From positions 1 to 62,777 of the forward strand of contig CADCHO010000021.1 in NCBI GenBank assembly GCA_902801255.1: a DNA stretch of 62,777 nucleotides, written 5' to 3'. The DNA comes from an uncultured Eubacteriales bacterium (GTDB taxonomy: Bacteria > Bacillota > Clostridia > Peptostreptococcales > Anaerovoracaceae). Positions 17,978-27,623 of the stretch are shown here, piece by piece. The notes beneath the pieces were generated by a model, which was given only the letters and a program-made list of their open reading frames with translations, had not been told where the DNA came from and ran no database searches. A program made the position numbers and the translations under genes. Numbering within the stretch: the stretch's first letter is position 1; every line of letters begins with the position of its first letter.

Positions 17978-18919
17978 ATGAGAATAGTTTTCATGGGAAC
18001 GCCCGCATTCGCGGCCCGTTCACTTCAGAAATTAATAGATGAGGGTTACGATATACCACTTGTAGTAACGCAGCCTGACAGAAAGGGCAACCGAAACAGG
18101 ATGGTGCTGTCCGATGTCAGGAAAATGGCGCTTGAACACGGTATAGAGACTGCACAGCCGGTCAGGATAAAGAAGGATCCTGAACTGATCGAACGCCTGA
18201 AGGAGATCGCTCCTGATATGATAGTCGTAGCGGCATTCGGACAGATACTGCCGAAGTCGGTCCTGGATATTCCAAGGCTGGGCTGCATAAACGTACATGG
18301 CTCACTCCTTCCGAAACTCAGGGGAGCTTCGCCGATGCAGGCTGCAGTCCTGCAAGGCATGGACGAGTCAGGTGTTACAATAATGCGCATGGCCGAAGGC
18401 CTCGATACCGGGGACATGATAAGCAAACGTGCCTGCGACATAAAGGGCAGGGATTTTACGGAAGTTTCCGAGATCCTTGCGGAAGCGGGGGCTGACCTCC
18501 TGGCAGAGACGATCCGTGAGATAGCGGACGGAACTGCCGTATACGAGGTGCAGAATGATAATGAGGCTACATATGCCGGCATGATCTCCAAGACCGACGG
18601 TTATACAGACTTTAATGAGCCGGCTGTGAACATCGAGAGAAAGATAAGGGCGTTCATTGAGTGGCCGACATGCTACAGTTATCTTGACGGACAGCAGGTC
18701 AAGTTCTACAGGGCCGAAGTTATCGATGAGGAACCCGACGGTGAGCCGGGAACGGTAAGCTGTACAGATAAGAAAAGTTATTTCATAAATTGCGGGAGCG
18801 GCAAGCTGAGAGTTCTCGAGCAGCAGCTCCAGGGCAAAAAGCGTATGAGCGCCGGAGATTTCATGAGAGGGCACAAGCTCTCGACCGGAGACAGGTTCGG
18901 CGCAGAGGAGGGTAAATAA
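17978..18919 (+). CDS. fmt: Methionyl-tRNA formyltransferase
   Basis: A 313-residue enzyme that formylates initiator Met-tRNA with 10-formyl-tetrahydrofolate. The N-terminal Rossmann domain has MGTPAFA at 5-11, and the catalytic region VHGSLLPKLRGASP near 108-121 contains the conserved Asn-His pair with Asp further on (LDTGDM). The C-terminal OB domain binds tRNA. It is immediately adjacent to def (TAGATG) and overlaps the next gene by one base (TAATG), indicating translational coupling. Confidence 0.96.
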   Translation: MRIVFMGTPAFAARSLQKLIDEGYDIPLVVTQPDRKGNRNRMVLSDVRKMALEHGIETAQPVRIKKDPELIERLKEIAPDMIVVAAFGQILPKSVLDIPRLGCINVHGSLLPKLRGASPMQAAVLQGMDESGVTIMRMAEGLDTGDMISKRACDIKGRDFTEVSEILAEAGADLLAETIREIADGTAVYEVQNDNEATYAGMISKTDGYTDFNEPAVNIERKIRAFIEWPTCYSYLDGQQVKFYRAEVIDEEPDGEPGTVSCTDKKSYFINCGSGKLRVLEQQLQGKKRMSAGDFMRGHKLSTGDRFGAEEGK

Positions 18920-19623
18920 TGTATTACTATTATGACTATTCATGGTTTGTCCTTCTGCCGGCGATCCTTTTGACAATGATCACACAGGCAAGGATCAACA
19001 GCGCGTACAGGACATATTCACAGGTACCTGTCAGCACCGGCGTAACAGGTGCCGAGGCCGCAAGAGCCATGATGGATGCCAACGGCCTTTCAGGAGTTGC
19101 AATTAACGTGCTGAACGGCGGTAACTCTCTGACGAATTACTATGATCCTAGAACAAAGAGTCTCAATCTTTCCAGGGAAGTGTATGCGTCGAGGTCTGTG
19201 TCAGCAGTATGTATTGCCTGCCATGAAGTAGGGCATGCGATTCAGGATGCAACACATTACGCACCGCTCGCACTGAGGAACGGCATAGTACCGGTAGTCA
19301 ATCTTACCCAGATGGTGTCCTGGCCGCTGATCTTCTTCGGACTTGTAATGTCCGCAGCATCGCCATACGGAAGCCTTATGTTCCTTATCGGAGTTATATG
19401 CTTCCTCTTTGTAATCTTCTTCCATCTGATCACTCTGCCGGTAGAATTCAACGCTTCGAACCGCGCACTGGCTAACCTCAGAGAGCTCAGGCTCGTTAAT
19501 GAAGACGACTACGTCGGATCCAGAACTGTCCTCAAAGCCGCAGCGATGACTTATGTAGCTGCGCTTGCAACAGCAATCGCCAGCCTTCTCAGAGTATTCG
19601 TGATCGCAGGCAGGAGGAGATAA
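18919..19623 (+). CDS. Membrane zinc metallopeptidase, YugP family
   Basis: A 234-residue membrane protein of the YugP/neutral zinc metallopeptidase family. A transmembrane helix is seen near residues 9-25, then the zinc motif HEVGHAIQ near 97-104, then two or three hydrophobic helices (VSWPLIFFGLVMSA, LMFLIGVICFLFVIF) and a C-terminal helix. The natural substrate is unknown. YugP genes often sit between fmt and rsmB in Clostridia, and here they overlap fmt by one base. The gap to rsmB is 6 bases. Confidence 0.9.
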   Translation: MYYYYDYSWFVLLPAILLTMITQARINSAYRTYSQVPVSTGVTGAEAARAMMDANGLSGVAINVLNGGNSLTNYYDPRTKSLNLSREVYASRSVSAVCIACHEVGHAIQDATHYAPLALRNGIVPVVNLTQMVSWPLIFFGLVMSAASPYGSLMFLIGVICFLFVIFFHLITLPVEFNASNRALANLRELRLVNEDDYVGSRTVLKAAAMTYVAALATAIASLLRVFVIAGRRR

Positions 19624-19629
19624 GGCCGG

Positions 19630-20895
19630 ATGAATAAGGACTGGCTTGCGGTATTTGAAGCGCTAAAGGCAGTATATACTGACGGAGCATATTCCAACAT
19701 TTCAATCAACGAAGCTGTTTCGCGCCATAAAGGGCTGCGGGAGAGCTTCGTTCGCTCGTTTGCAAAGGGCGTATTGAGAAGCAGCATAAGGCTTGATCAT
19801 GTGATAGATTCTCTGGCAGGCAAAGGTATACGAAGCATAAAGCAACGGCCTCTCATAATTCTGAGAATGGGCATATATGCCATTGATGAGCTCGATAGCG
19901 TGCCTGATCACGCTGCCGTGAACGAGGCGGTCGAACTTGCAAAGACGGTGGCAAAGGGAAGTGACCGCTTTGTAAACGCCGTGCTCAGGAATTACCTCAG
20001 ACGCAGAGATGAGTTTGCTCCGGACAAGCTGGAGCCTCATATCAGGTATTCAATGAGAAAAGACATATTTTTGCTTCTGAGCGAGCAATACGGCGATGAA
20101 GCAATACGTATAGCGGAAGCCCTGAATGAGCCGTCAGAGATCTATTTAAGGGCAAATACGCTAAAGGCAGACAGGGATGAGGTAATATCAAAGCTTGCTG
20201 AGCATGGCATAGAAGGCAGCATAGTGGAAGAAAACAGCGAAGCCATACATGCGAAAGGAAGCGGCATCGTAAGCTGTGACCTTTATAAACAGGGCTTTTA
20301 TACGATACAGAGCCTGTCTTCGATGATAGCGGTCAAAGCCCTGTCTCCTGAACCGGGCAGCAGAGTACTCGATCTCTGTGCCGCGCCTGGCGGAAAGACA
20401 GGATACATGGCTGAGCTGATGGGAAACGAGGGCAGCATCACAGCCTGTGACATTCATCCGCACAGGCTGATGCTCACGCAGGCTGCAATGAAGAGACTAG
20501 GCGTGAGCATTTGCGCTCCGGAAGAGCGCGATGCTGCTGTATATGACGAATCGCTCGCAGATTCTTTCGATTATGTTCTTGCTGATGTTCCGTGTTCCGG
20601 ACTTGGTGTTACAGCAAGTAAACCTGAGCTGAAACTTACTGCCGATCCGTCTGAATACGACGGGCTTATAGACATACAGAAAAGAATTCTTACTAATGCG
20701 CTCCGCTATACAAAACCCGGCGGAATGCTTGAATATTCAACCTGCACGCTCAATAAAAACGAGAACGAAGCGGTTGTTAAACATGTATTAAGTAAAGAAG
20801 GCACTTCAGCTCGGATTGTTGAAATGGCCACTCTGATGCCATATAATGGCAAAGTAGGATTTTATTATTGTATTATAGGGAAAAATGCAATTTAA
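19630..20895 (+). CDS. rsmB: 16S rRNA (cytosine-967-C5)-methyltransferase RsmB
   Basis: A 421-residue fusion of an N-terminal NusB-like RNA-binding domain (about 1-135) and a SAM-dependent Rossmann methyltransferase. The SAM site is LDLCAAPGGKTGYMAEL near 250-266. The two active cysteines are in ADVPCSGLG (near 321) and YSTCTLN (near 376). It modifies C967 of 16S rRNA. In many Firmicutes rlmN follows; here stp follows after 21 bases and rlmN is absent. Confidence 0.95.
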   Translation: MNKDWLAVFEALKAVYTDGAYSNISINEAVSRHKGLRESFVRSFAKGVLRSSIRLDHVIDSLAGKGIRSIKQRPLIILRMGIYAIDELDSVPDHAAVNEAVELAKTVAKGSDRFVNAVLRNYLRRRDEFAPDKLEPHIRYSMRKDIFLLLSEQYGDEAIRIAEALNEPSEIYLRANTLKADRDEVISKLAEHGIEGSIVEENSEAIHAKGSGIVSCDLYKQGFYTIQSLSSMIAVKALSPEPGSRVLDLCAAPGGKTGYMAELMGNEGSITACDIHPHRLMLTQAAMKRLGVSICAPEERDAAVYDESLADSFDYVLADVPCSGLGVTASKPELKLTADPSEYDGLIDIQKRILTNALRYTKPGGMLEYSTCTLNKNENEAVVKHVLSKEGTSARIVEMATLMPYNGKVGFYYCIIGKNAI

Positions 20896-20916
20896 CAGGA
20901 TGGAGAACTGATTATC

Positions 20917-21648
20917 ATGAAGATTGGTTACATGACAGACAGAGGCAGACGCAGGCCTACCAACGAAGATTCACTCAGAGCATGTGAAGATCTTAATTTC
21001 TTTATGCTCGCTGACGGAGTAGGAGGCAACAGATCGGGAGAGATCGCCAGCCAGTCAGCACTTGATGCTCTTGAGAAATTCGTTCGCCACAACCCGCCTG
21101 AATGGCTGGGATCACGCGATGAAGTATTCAGATATTTCAGAGCTGCTGTCAATTATGTAAATCAGTTCATTATAAAACTGTCCGGTGCAAAACCGCAGTA
21201 CGCCGGTATGGCTACTACGCTGACATTTGCATATATAAGAGACGAAGAGATGTATGTCGCGAATGTAGGCGACAGCAGAGTTTACCTTGCTCATGGTGAC
21301 ATGATCCAGCAGATCACTGACGACCATACATATGTCAATGATCTTGTGAAGATGGGCGCTATAACCAGAGACGAAGCGCATCTCCACGCACGCAAGAATG
21401 TTATCACCAGGGCAATAGGAGCAAACGCTAACAACGAGCCTGACTGCTTCAGTGTTCCGGTCGAAAAAGGTGACCGCATACTTCTTTGCAGTGACGGACT
21501 TTATGATGAAGTCGATGACGACACTATTCTTTCGGTACTCAACAGATACAGAGATATGAAGGTCTGCGCAGAAGACCTGGTTTATATGGCTAACGAAAAC
21601 GGCGGCAATGACAACATTTCCGTCATCTGCGTTGATTTGGAGGATTAA
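20917..21648 (+). CDS. stp: PP2C-type serine/threonine phosphatase Stp (PrpC)
   Basis: A 243-residue PPM-family phosphatase that reverses phosphorylation by the neighbouring PASTA kinase. Mn/Mg-binding motifs are RRRPTNEDS near 10-18, ADGVGG near 33-38, NVGDSRVYL near 114-122 and the C-terminal GGNDNISVI near 228-236. It has no membrane segment, so it acts in the cytoplasm. The kinase gene starts 2 bases after its stop. Confidence 0.95.
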   Translation: MKIGYMTDRGRRRPTNEDSLRACEDLNFFMLADGVGGNRSGEIASQSALDALEKFVRHNPPEWLGSRDEVFRYFRAAVNYVNQFIIKLSGAKPQYAGMATTLTFAYIRDEEMYVANVGDSRVYLAHGDMIQQITDDHTYVNDLVKMGAITRDEAHLHARKNVITRAIGANANNEPDCFSVPVEKGDRILLCSDGLYDEVDDDTILSVLNRYRDMKVCAEDLVYMANENGGNDNISVICVDLED

Positions 21649-21650
21649 GC

Positions 21651-23387
21651 ATGGCAAGCAGGATACTATCCGGACGATATGAGCTTCTGGAGAAGATCGG
21701 CGATGGCGGTATGGCTGTCGTATATAAGGGTAAGGATAAGCTCCTTAACCGCTATATTGCTGTCAAGATCTTAAGACCGGAATTTACAAAAGACGCGACG
21801 TTCGTTGAGAACTTTAAAAGAGAATCGCAGGCTGCTGCGGGTCTTTCTCATCCGAACATCGTGGGAGTTTATGATGTAGGCCGCGAAGGAAACATCAATT
21901 ACATAGTTATGGAGCTCATTGAGGGTGACACTCTCAATAAGATCATTGAGAAAGAAGCACCTATGGATTACCGCAAGGTGATCGACATATCAAAGCAGGT
22001 AGCTTCGGCTCTCAGGATAGCTCACAAAAACAAGATCATTCACAGAGACGTTAAGCCTCACAACATCATGGTAACCAACGACGGAGTCGTAAAACTCGCT
22101 GACTTCGGTATCGCAAGGGCAGTCAATGACGCGACTCTTTCGACCGGAAGCAAGATCGTCGGTTCGGTACATTACTTCTCGCCTGAGCAGGCAAGAGGCA
22201 ATTACGTTGATGAGAGATCCGATATCTATTCACTCGGTATCGTCATGTACGAGATGCTCACAGGCAAAGTCCCGTTCGATGGTGATAACCCTGTTACGGT
22301 AGCGCTCAAGCACATTAATGAGGAAATCGTTCCTCCAAGGGAACTTGAGCCTAGCATACCGCCTGCGCTGGAACGCATTGTAATGAAGGCTACCAGCAAG
22401 TTCCAGACAAACAGGTATGCAAATGCCGACGAGCTTATCCAGGACCTTGACAATGTTTCCTTTGTAACTGCTATTGCTCCGGATTCAATATTTGAATCAA
22501 CTACGGTCGTAGAAAAACGCAATAAGCGCAAACAGGATCTTGAAAAAGACATAGAAGAGGTCGTAGAGGCAAGGGAACGCGACAGAAAGAGAAAGCGCAG
22601 AAAAACAATAGCGATCATCACTATTGTCGCGATCCTGCTGGGAGCCATGGGCGGCGGATACTATGCATGGAAGATGGGAGCCTTTTCATCCACTAAGGCT
22701 GCACCTGACCTGCTCGATAAAACAGTCGAAGAGGCGACTGAACTTGCCGAATCCCAGGGATTCAAGGTCAAGAGGGGCAATGACATATATTCTTCAGAGT
22801 ATGCAGAAGGCAGGATCTGCATGCAGGATCCTGAACCTGGTGTAGAAATGCCTAAGGAAGGAACCATCACGGTCAATGTTTCCAAAGGCAACAAGGAAGG
22901 CCTGGTCCCGAGTGTTCTCGGCATGCAGCAGGGAGATGTCGATGCATATCTTAAGGCATACGGATATGCGCTTGGAAATGTAAAGACCATAACTTCACCT
23001 GAAAAAGAAGGAATGGTTCTTGAGCAGACCCCTGTAGCAGGTTCCACTCTTGATAAGGAAAGCACTGTAGACATAGTTGTTTCTGACGGAAAAGGAACCG
23101 AAAAGGGAATCGTTCCTTCAGTAACAAGAATGTCACTTGATGATGCAAAGAAGGCAATCAAGGCTGCAGGCTTCAAAGTAGGAAATATAACATATGACTG
23201 GGATTCGTCCATTGGCAAGGGATATGTTATTTATCAGCAGTATCAGGCCAATTCACAGCTCGACAAAGGCACGGCTATCGATCTGCAGGTAAGTTCCGGT
23301 CCTGAGCCGGCTCCTGAACAGCCGGTTGTACCAGAAACCACTCCTGATGCAGGCACAGTACCTGATCCGGGCAATGTGACCGGCTAA
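21651..23387 (+). CDS. prkC: PASTA-domain serine/threonine protein kinase PrkC
   Basis: A 578-residue transmembrane kinase. The cytoplasmic kinase domain (1-275) has glycine loop IGDGGMAVVYKG, catalytic HRDVKPHN and DFGIA. A Lys/Arg-rich juxtamembrane region leads to one helix at about 317-343 (IAIITIVAILLGAMGGGYYAW). Three extracellular PASTA repeats follow (about 350-555), each with PxVxGM-like starts, ending in a Pro/Glu-rich tail. PASTA domains sense muropeptides or lipid II. The kinase controls wall growth and often spore germination in Firmicutes. stp and rsgA flank it; RsgA is a known kinase substrate in Bacillus. Confidence 0.95.
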   Translation: MASRILSGRYELLEKIGDGGMAVVYKGKDKLLNRYIAVKILRPEFTKDATFVENFKRESQAAAGLSHPNIVGVYDVGREGNINYIVMELIEGDTLNKIIEKEAPMDYRKVIDISKQVASALRIAHKNKIIHRDVKPHNIMVTNDGVVKLADFGIARAVNDATLSTGSKIVGSVHYFSPEQARGNYVDERSDIYSLGIVMYEMLTGKVPFDGDNPVTVALKHINEEIVPPRELEPSIPPALERIVMKATSKFQTNRYANADELIQDLDNVSFVTAIAPDSIFESTTVVEKRNKRKQDLEKDIEEVVEARERDRKRKRRKTIAIITIVAILLGAMGGGYYAWKMGAFSSTKAAPDLLDKTVEEATELAESQGFKVKRGNDIYSSEYAEGRICMQDPEPGVEMPKEGTITVNVSKGNKEGLVPSVLGMQQGDVDAYLKAYGYALGNVKTITSPEKEGMVLEQTPVAGSTLDKESTVDIVVSDGKGTEKGIVPSVTRMSLDDAKKAIKAAGFKVGNITYDWDSSIGKGYVIYQQYQANSQLDKGTAIDLQVSSGPEPAPEQPVVPETTPDAGTVPDPGNVTG

Positions 23388-23402
23388 CGGAACGGATCGC
23401 GT

Positions 23403-24308
23403 ATGACAGGAACCGTTGTCAAGGGCATAGGGGGATTCTACTTCGTTTATGACGGTAATTCTGTCGTCATGGGAAAAGCGCGTGGAAATCTCAAGAGAAA
23501 CAAGGACATCATCTTCGTTGGGGATATTGTCGATTTTGACATAGACGAGAACGATAAAGACGGTGAATGCGTCATTCATCGCGTTATAGAAAGAAAGAAC
23601 TGCTTAACACGACCGCCGGTATCCAATCTGGATATCCTTGTGGTCGTGTTTTCATTAGTGCAGCCGACGGTGAATTATCCGGTAGTAGACAAGCTGATCG
23701 CAGGATGCGAACTGGCAGGTATAGATCCGGTTATATGTATATCGAAGACTGACCTTGCAGAACCTGAGGCAGTGTCGGAAGCGATCTCGATATACTCCAG
23801 AATCTATCCATCGGTAAGCGTAAACGGCGTCACGGGAGAAGGCATTGAAGAGCTCCGCGAGATGATAAGCGGAAAAAAGGTAGCTCTGGCAGGCCCTTCG
23901 GGTGTCGGAAAATCAACCATAACAAATCTTCTTCATGCCGGTGAACCAGGTATTGCAGAAGCAGAAGAAGCTCTGCTGAAGGCTGCTACAGGGCGCATCA
24001 GCAGAAAGACCGGTCGAGGAAGACATACTACAAGGCACGTGGAGATCTTTCCGCTGTCAGACGGAACTATGCTGTACGATACACCGGGATTTACCTCGCT
24101 TGACATGCCGGGCATAGAACCTATAGCTGTCAGGGATCTGTTTCCTGAATTCCGGGGATTAGGCAGTATCTGCCGCTATTCGGACTGCATGCATATAAAC
24201 GAGCCTGAATGCGCTGTAAAAGAAGCGCTTAAAGACGGAAAAATATCTGCATCCAGATATGAGTCATATATATCAATGACGGAGGAGGTAAGAAAATGGC
24301 AAAAATAG
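23403..24308 (+). CDS. rsgA: Ribosome small subunit-dependent GTPase RsgA
   Basis: A 301-residue circularly permuted GTPase that matures the 30S subunit. The N-terminal OB-fold is followed by G4 CISKTDL near 117-123, then G1 GPSGVGKST near 164-172, G2 TTRHVE, and G3 DTPGFTS near 224-230. The zinc module at the C-terminus has Cys and His ligands in CRYSDCMHINEPECAV. The ATG is 15 bases after prkC, and the 3' end overlaps rpe by 13 bases. Confidence 0.95.
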   Translation: MTGTVVKGIGGFYFVYDGNSVVMGKARGNLKRNKDIIFVGDIVDFDIDENDKDGECVIHRVIERKNCLTRPPVSNLDILVVVFSLVQPTVNYPVVDKLIAGCELAGIDPVICISKTDLAEPEAVSEAISIYSRIYPSVSVNGVTGEGIEELREMISGKKVALAGPSGVGKSTITNLLHAGEPGIAEAEEALLKAATGRISRKTGRGRHTTRHVEIFPLSDGTMLYDTPGFTSLDMPGIEPIAVRDLFPEFRGLGSICRYSDCMHINEPECAVKEALKDGKISASRYESYISMTEEVRKWQK

Positions 24309-24940
24309 CACCTTCGATACTTGCGGCAGACTTCGCAAGACTGGGAGAGGACGTTAAAGACATCTGCGGCAGGGGAATCGATTACCTGCACATCGACGTG
24401 ATGGACGGCTCTTTTGTTCCGAATATAAGTTTTGGAGCAGGGGTCATGAAGAGCCTCAACAATATTACTACGGTACCTTACGACGTTCATCTGATGATAT
24501 GGGATCCGGACAGGTATATCGAGAATTTCATAACGCCGGTCACAGAGTTTATCACAGTGCACTACGAGGCATGTGATGATCTTGCCCATACGATCAGCCA
24601 CATAAAGGAAGCGGGAGCAAAGGCAGGCGTATCGATCAAGCCGGGAACAGCTCCTGAGGCACTTGACGACTATCTTAAGGATATCGATCAGATCCTAGTG
24701 ATGTCCGTGGAGCCGGGATTCGGAGGCCAGAAATTCATGGACAGCAGTCTTCCTAAAATAGCGTATTACAGGAAAAAACGCGAGGAACTTGGGCTCGACT
24801 ATGTTATTTCTGTTGACGGAGGTGTCGGTTCAGCCAATGCATATCTCGTAAGAGATGCAGGTGTGGATCTTATTGTTGCCGGATCAGCTGTGTTCAAGGC
24901 TGCAGACAGGACCGCGGAGATAGCTGCTATAAAAGGCTAG
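24296..24940 (+). CDS. rpe: Ribulose-phosphate 3-epimerase
   Basis: A 214-residue TIM-barrel enzyme that interconverts ribulose 5-phosphate and xylulose 5-phosphate in the pentose phosphate pathway. Motifs are LAADFARLGED, HIDVMDGSFVPN near 36-47, MSVEPGFGGQKF near 139-150 and VDGGV. GGAGG lies 10-14 bases before the ATG inside the rsgA gene; the 13-base overlap supports coupling. Last gene of the priA operon. Confidence 0.96.
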   Translation: MAKIAPSILAADFARLGEDVKDICGRGIDYLHIDVMDGSFVPNISFGAGVMKSLNNITTVPYDVHLMIWDPDRYIENFITPVTEFITVHYEACDDLAHTISHIKEAGAKAGVSIKPGTAPEALDDYLKDIDQILVMSVEPGFGGQKFMDSSLPKIAYYRKKREELGLDYVISVDGGVGSANAYLVRDAGVDLIVAGSAVFKAADRTAEIAAIKG

Positions 24941-24965
24941 CACGGGAAACTACAGTAAATGCATG

Positions 24966-25005
24966 AAAACCTGCAGATTTTCCATTCCGAAATCTGTACA
25001 GTTTT
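24966..25005 (+). terminator. Terminator after rpe
   Basis: An imperfect 15-bp hairpin (core CAGATTT with AAATCTG, loop TCCATTCCG) flanked by AAAA and TTTT. It separates the priA operon from comEC. Confidence 0.6.
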
Positions 25006-25031
25006 GAGAATCAGTTATTTATAAAATCAGC

Positions 25032-25048
25032 GGCAGGAGATACCTGCC
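25032..25048 (+). promoter_or_regulatory. Hairpin masking the comEC ribosome-binding site
   Basis: GGCAGG at 25032-25037 pairs with CCTGCC at 25043-25048 directly before the ATG at 25049. The Shine-Dalgarno AGGAG (25035-25039) is partly in the 5' arm, so the stem would block initiation. Confidence 0.5.
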
Positions 25049-27610
25049 ATGCTGAGAAGAAAACTAGCATTATATACTTTGCTTTACATTGCCGGTATCA
25101 CTGCCGGCTTTTTTATGTTCGAAAAAACGCGTGCACTTGAAGCGTCGGGATTCACTGTCGCTGTTATTGCTGTGATCTTCTTCTCTGATCTGCCGGACAC
25201 TGCTCACACTGTTTTTAAAAGAGACAGCCGGAACGGGATGGTGCATATCGATAAACATCCGGATATTGAAAAAGACGTAATGAAAACACAGAGAACCATA
25301 CTCGCAATTATGTTTATGGCCGGTTTTTTGGCCTTCGCTTCCAGATCATTATCGTACGATGCTGCGTTGACATATCTGCACGATCAGGACCATGTAAAAG
25401 GAAAGGTAACGTCCGTTTCAGTTAAAGATGATAAGGTGCGGCTGATCATCAAAAACAGAGATGCAGGTCCGGCAAAGGTGCTTGTAACACTTGATGAGGA
25501 TGCCGTGGAGCGGTCTGTGCAGCAGGACGGAGACGGAACAATTAATGACGGAGCAAACGTACTGACAGAAGCTTACGGGTACATTGGTGCAACGATAGAA
25601 GCGAGAGGGGAATTTGCAGAATTATCTTCCGCAGACAATCCGGGCTGCTTTGATTACAGCCTTTACATGAAAAGCAAGGGCGTTACGGTAAGATTCAAAG
25701 CGTATATCATAGAATCCTGCGATTCGAAGATATCTTTGAGTACACGGACGAAACGCTTTCTATACGATACGCGGGAGTCTTTTATCAGCAGATTTGACGG
25801 TGAAACGCAGGGATTCATACGCGGCGTTATTTTCGGCGACAAGTCTGAGATAGATGAGGACATACTCGAAGAATTCAATAACAACTCGACCGGGCACATT
25901 CTAGCAGTCAGCGGTCTGCACATAGGGTTTCTGTATGGCCTGCTCAGGTTTATGACTGCCCGCAGAAGAACTCTCCCGGTCTCGGCACTCATAATTGCGG
26001 TCATTTTACTTTACGGTGAGATGACGATGTGGAGTGCAGCTACTGTAAGGGCCTGCATCGTTATGACTATAAGTCTGTGCTCAGCGCATTTCAGAAGGTG
26101 TTCAGATCTGCTGACTTCAATAAGCCTTGCCGCATTCCTCATACTTTCTTATCAGCCGTATCAGCTGTTCAACTCAGGCTTTCAGCTTTCTTTTCTGGCA
26201 TTATGCGGTATCGCATTCCTTTCCGCACCTATAGCTGCAGTTGCAGGAGAGACTGTTGCGGTAATGCTGGCAGTGCAGATAGGGACCATGCCTGTGATCG
26301 CATACTCGTACTGCAGTATCAATCCACTGTCGATTCTTATCAATGTCCCGGTGATACTCCTGGCATCAGTACTGGTTCCTGTCTGCATATTGATGCTTAT
26401 GCTGGAGGCAGCGGCAGGCGGAGTTCCTGCTGCCGGCATAGATCTTGCCGAACTGATATCCTACGCAGTAATTAAAGTTAATCACATAATGAGCTTCGGA
26501 GGGAGTTTTTCTATAAAGACTGCTGGCCCGGGGGTTTTTGCTACCATTATGATTTATACTGCCGCTTTTGGGCTGACATCAGAATGGGCAAGAGTGATGC
26601 TGCTGAGAAAGCAGATGAGAAGCATACTGAAACAGGGGATACTGCTTCTGATGCCGTTAGTGATGCTTTTCTCATGCCTGTACGACACGATATCCGACGA
26701 TGAGATCGTATTCATCGCTGTCGGACAGGGCGACAGCGTTCATATCAGGGCTGATGGGCATGATGTACTAATAGACGGCGGCGGTCAGACAGCCCCGAAA
26801 AATGACACGGAAGATAACACACATAAAACCGAAAAAGATGATAGTTATAACGTCGGGGAAAACATACTCTTGCCGTATCTGATGCATGGCGGCGCCGACG
26901 CTGTTGACATTGCTTTCGTAACACATCTGCATGCAGACCATTATAAAGGCATTGAAGAACTGTCAGAGGTCTTTCCCGTCGGCGCCATTGGCATTCCGGC
27001 AGATTACAAAGCATCATTTTCAGACACTATTAAAAAATCATACAACCGGAACAAATCAGGTTCCTTTAGCAGCAACGTATCAGATTACAGCAAAGAGAAA
27101 CCGAAGCAAACAAACATGGCTGATGACCCTGCGGACATAATATTCATCTTTCCAAAGGAAAGAATCAACATCACAAAAGATGTGTATATTGAGCCGATAT
27201 GGCCTGCTGAAGTATCCCATAAACAACTTGCCGTTGACGACCCGAATGAACACAACACAGTCTATATGATTCACTATAAAGGCATGAAAGTCATGGTCAC
27301 AGGCGATCTCCTCGAAGAGGACGAGAAGGAAATGGTCAAATACTATCAGGATACGGACACCCTTAAATGCGACATCCTAAAAGTCGCGCATCACGGCAGC
27401 AAAACCAGCTCCAGCGAAGAATTCTTAGATGCAGCAAAGCCACAAATCGCAGTGATTCAATGTGGCCGCAACAATTTCTACGGTCATCCGCACAAACAGA
27501 CACTTGAGCGCCTTGAGGAACGAGGAATCAAGGTATTACGGACCGATATCTCAGGAGCAGTCGGCATAGATATCCACGGCAGCCGGCTTTCTGCAGACTT
27601 GTTCAAATAA
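25049..27610 (+). CDS. comEC: DNA internalization competence protein ComEC/Rec2
   Basis: An 853-residue inner-membrane protein. The N-terminal DUF4131 region has helices and an OB-like part (about 1-230), followed by the Competence domain with many helices around the GHILAVSGLHIGFLYG signature near 290-306. A C-terminal metallo-beta-lactamase domain holds VGQGDS, DGGGQ, THLHADHYKG and AHHGSKTSS. Its nuclease degrades or processes one strand while the other passes through the channel. The MBL domain has a low-complexity Ser/Asn/Lys insert near 650-690. The gene stands alone with a candidate ribosome-site hairpin at the start. No comEA or comEB lies beside it. dprA and yifB are also in this window. 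Confidence 0.93.
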   Translation: MLRRKLALYTLLYIAGITAGFFMFEKTRALEASGFTVAVIAVIFFSDLPDTAHTVFKRDSRNGMVHIDKHPDIEKDVMKTQRTILAIMFMAGFLAFASRSLSYDAALTYLHDQDHVKGKVTSVSVKDDKVRLIIKNRDAGPAKVLVTLDEDAVERSVQQDGDGTINDGANVLTEAYGYIGATIEARGEFAELSSADNPGCFDYSLYMKSKGVTVRFKAYIIESCDSKISLSTRTKRFLYDTRESFISRFDGETQGFIRGVIFGDKSEIDEDILEEFNNNSTGHILAVSGLHIGFLYGLLRFMTARRRTLPVSALIIAVILLYGEMTMWSAATVRACIVMTISLCSAHFRRCSDLLTSISLAAFLILSYQPYQLFNSGFQLSFLALCGIAFLSAPIAAVAGETVAVMLAVQIGTMPVIAYSYCSINPLSILINVPVILLASVLVPVCILMLMLEAAAGGVPAAGIDLAELISYAVIKVNHIMSFGGSFSIKTAGPGVFATIMIYTAAFGLTSEWARVMLLRKQMRSILKQGILLLMPLVMLFSCLYDTISDDEIVFIAVGQGDSVHIRADGHDVLIDGGGQTAPKNDTEDNTHKTEKDDSYNVGENILLPYLMHGGADAVDIAFVTHLHADHYKGIEELSEVFPVGAIGIPADYKASFSDTIKKSYNRNKSGSFSSNVSDYSKEKPKQTNMADDPADIIFIFPKERINITKDVYIEPIWPAEVSHKQLAVDDPNEHNTVYMIHYKGMKVMVTGDLLEEDEKEMVKYYQDTDTLKCDILKVAHHGSKTSSSEEFLDAAKPQIAVIQCGRNNFYGHPHKQTLERLEERGIKVLRTDISGAVGIDIHGSRLSADLFK

Positions 27611-27623
27611 TGCATCCAACGGG

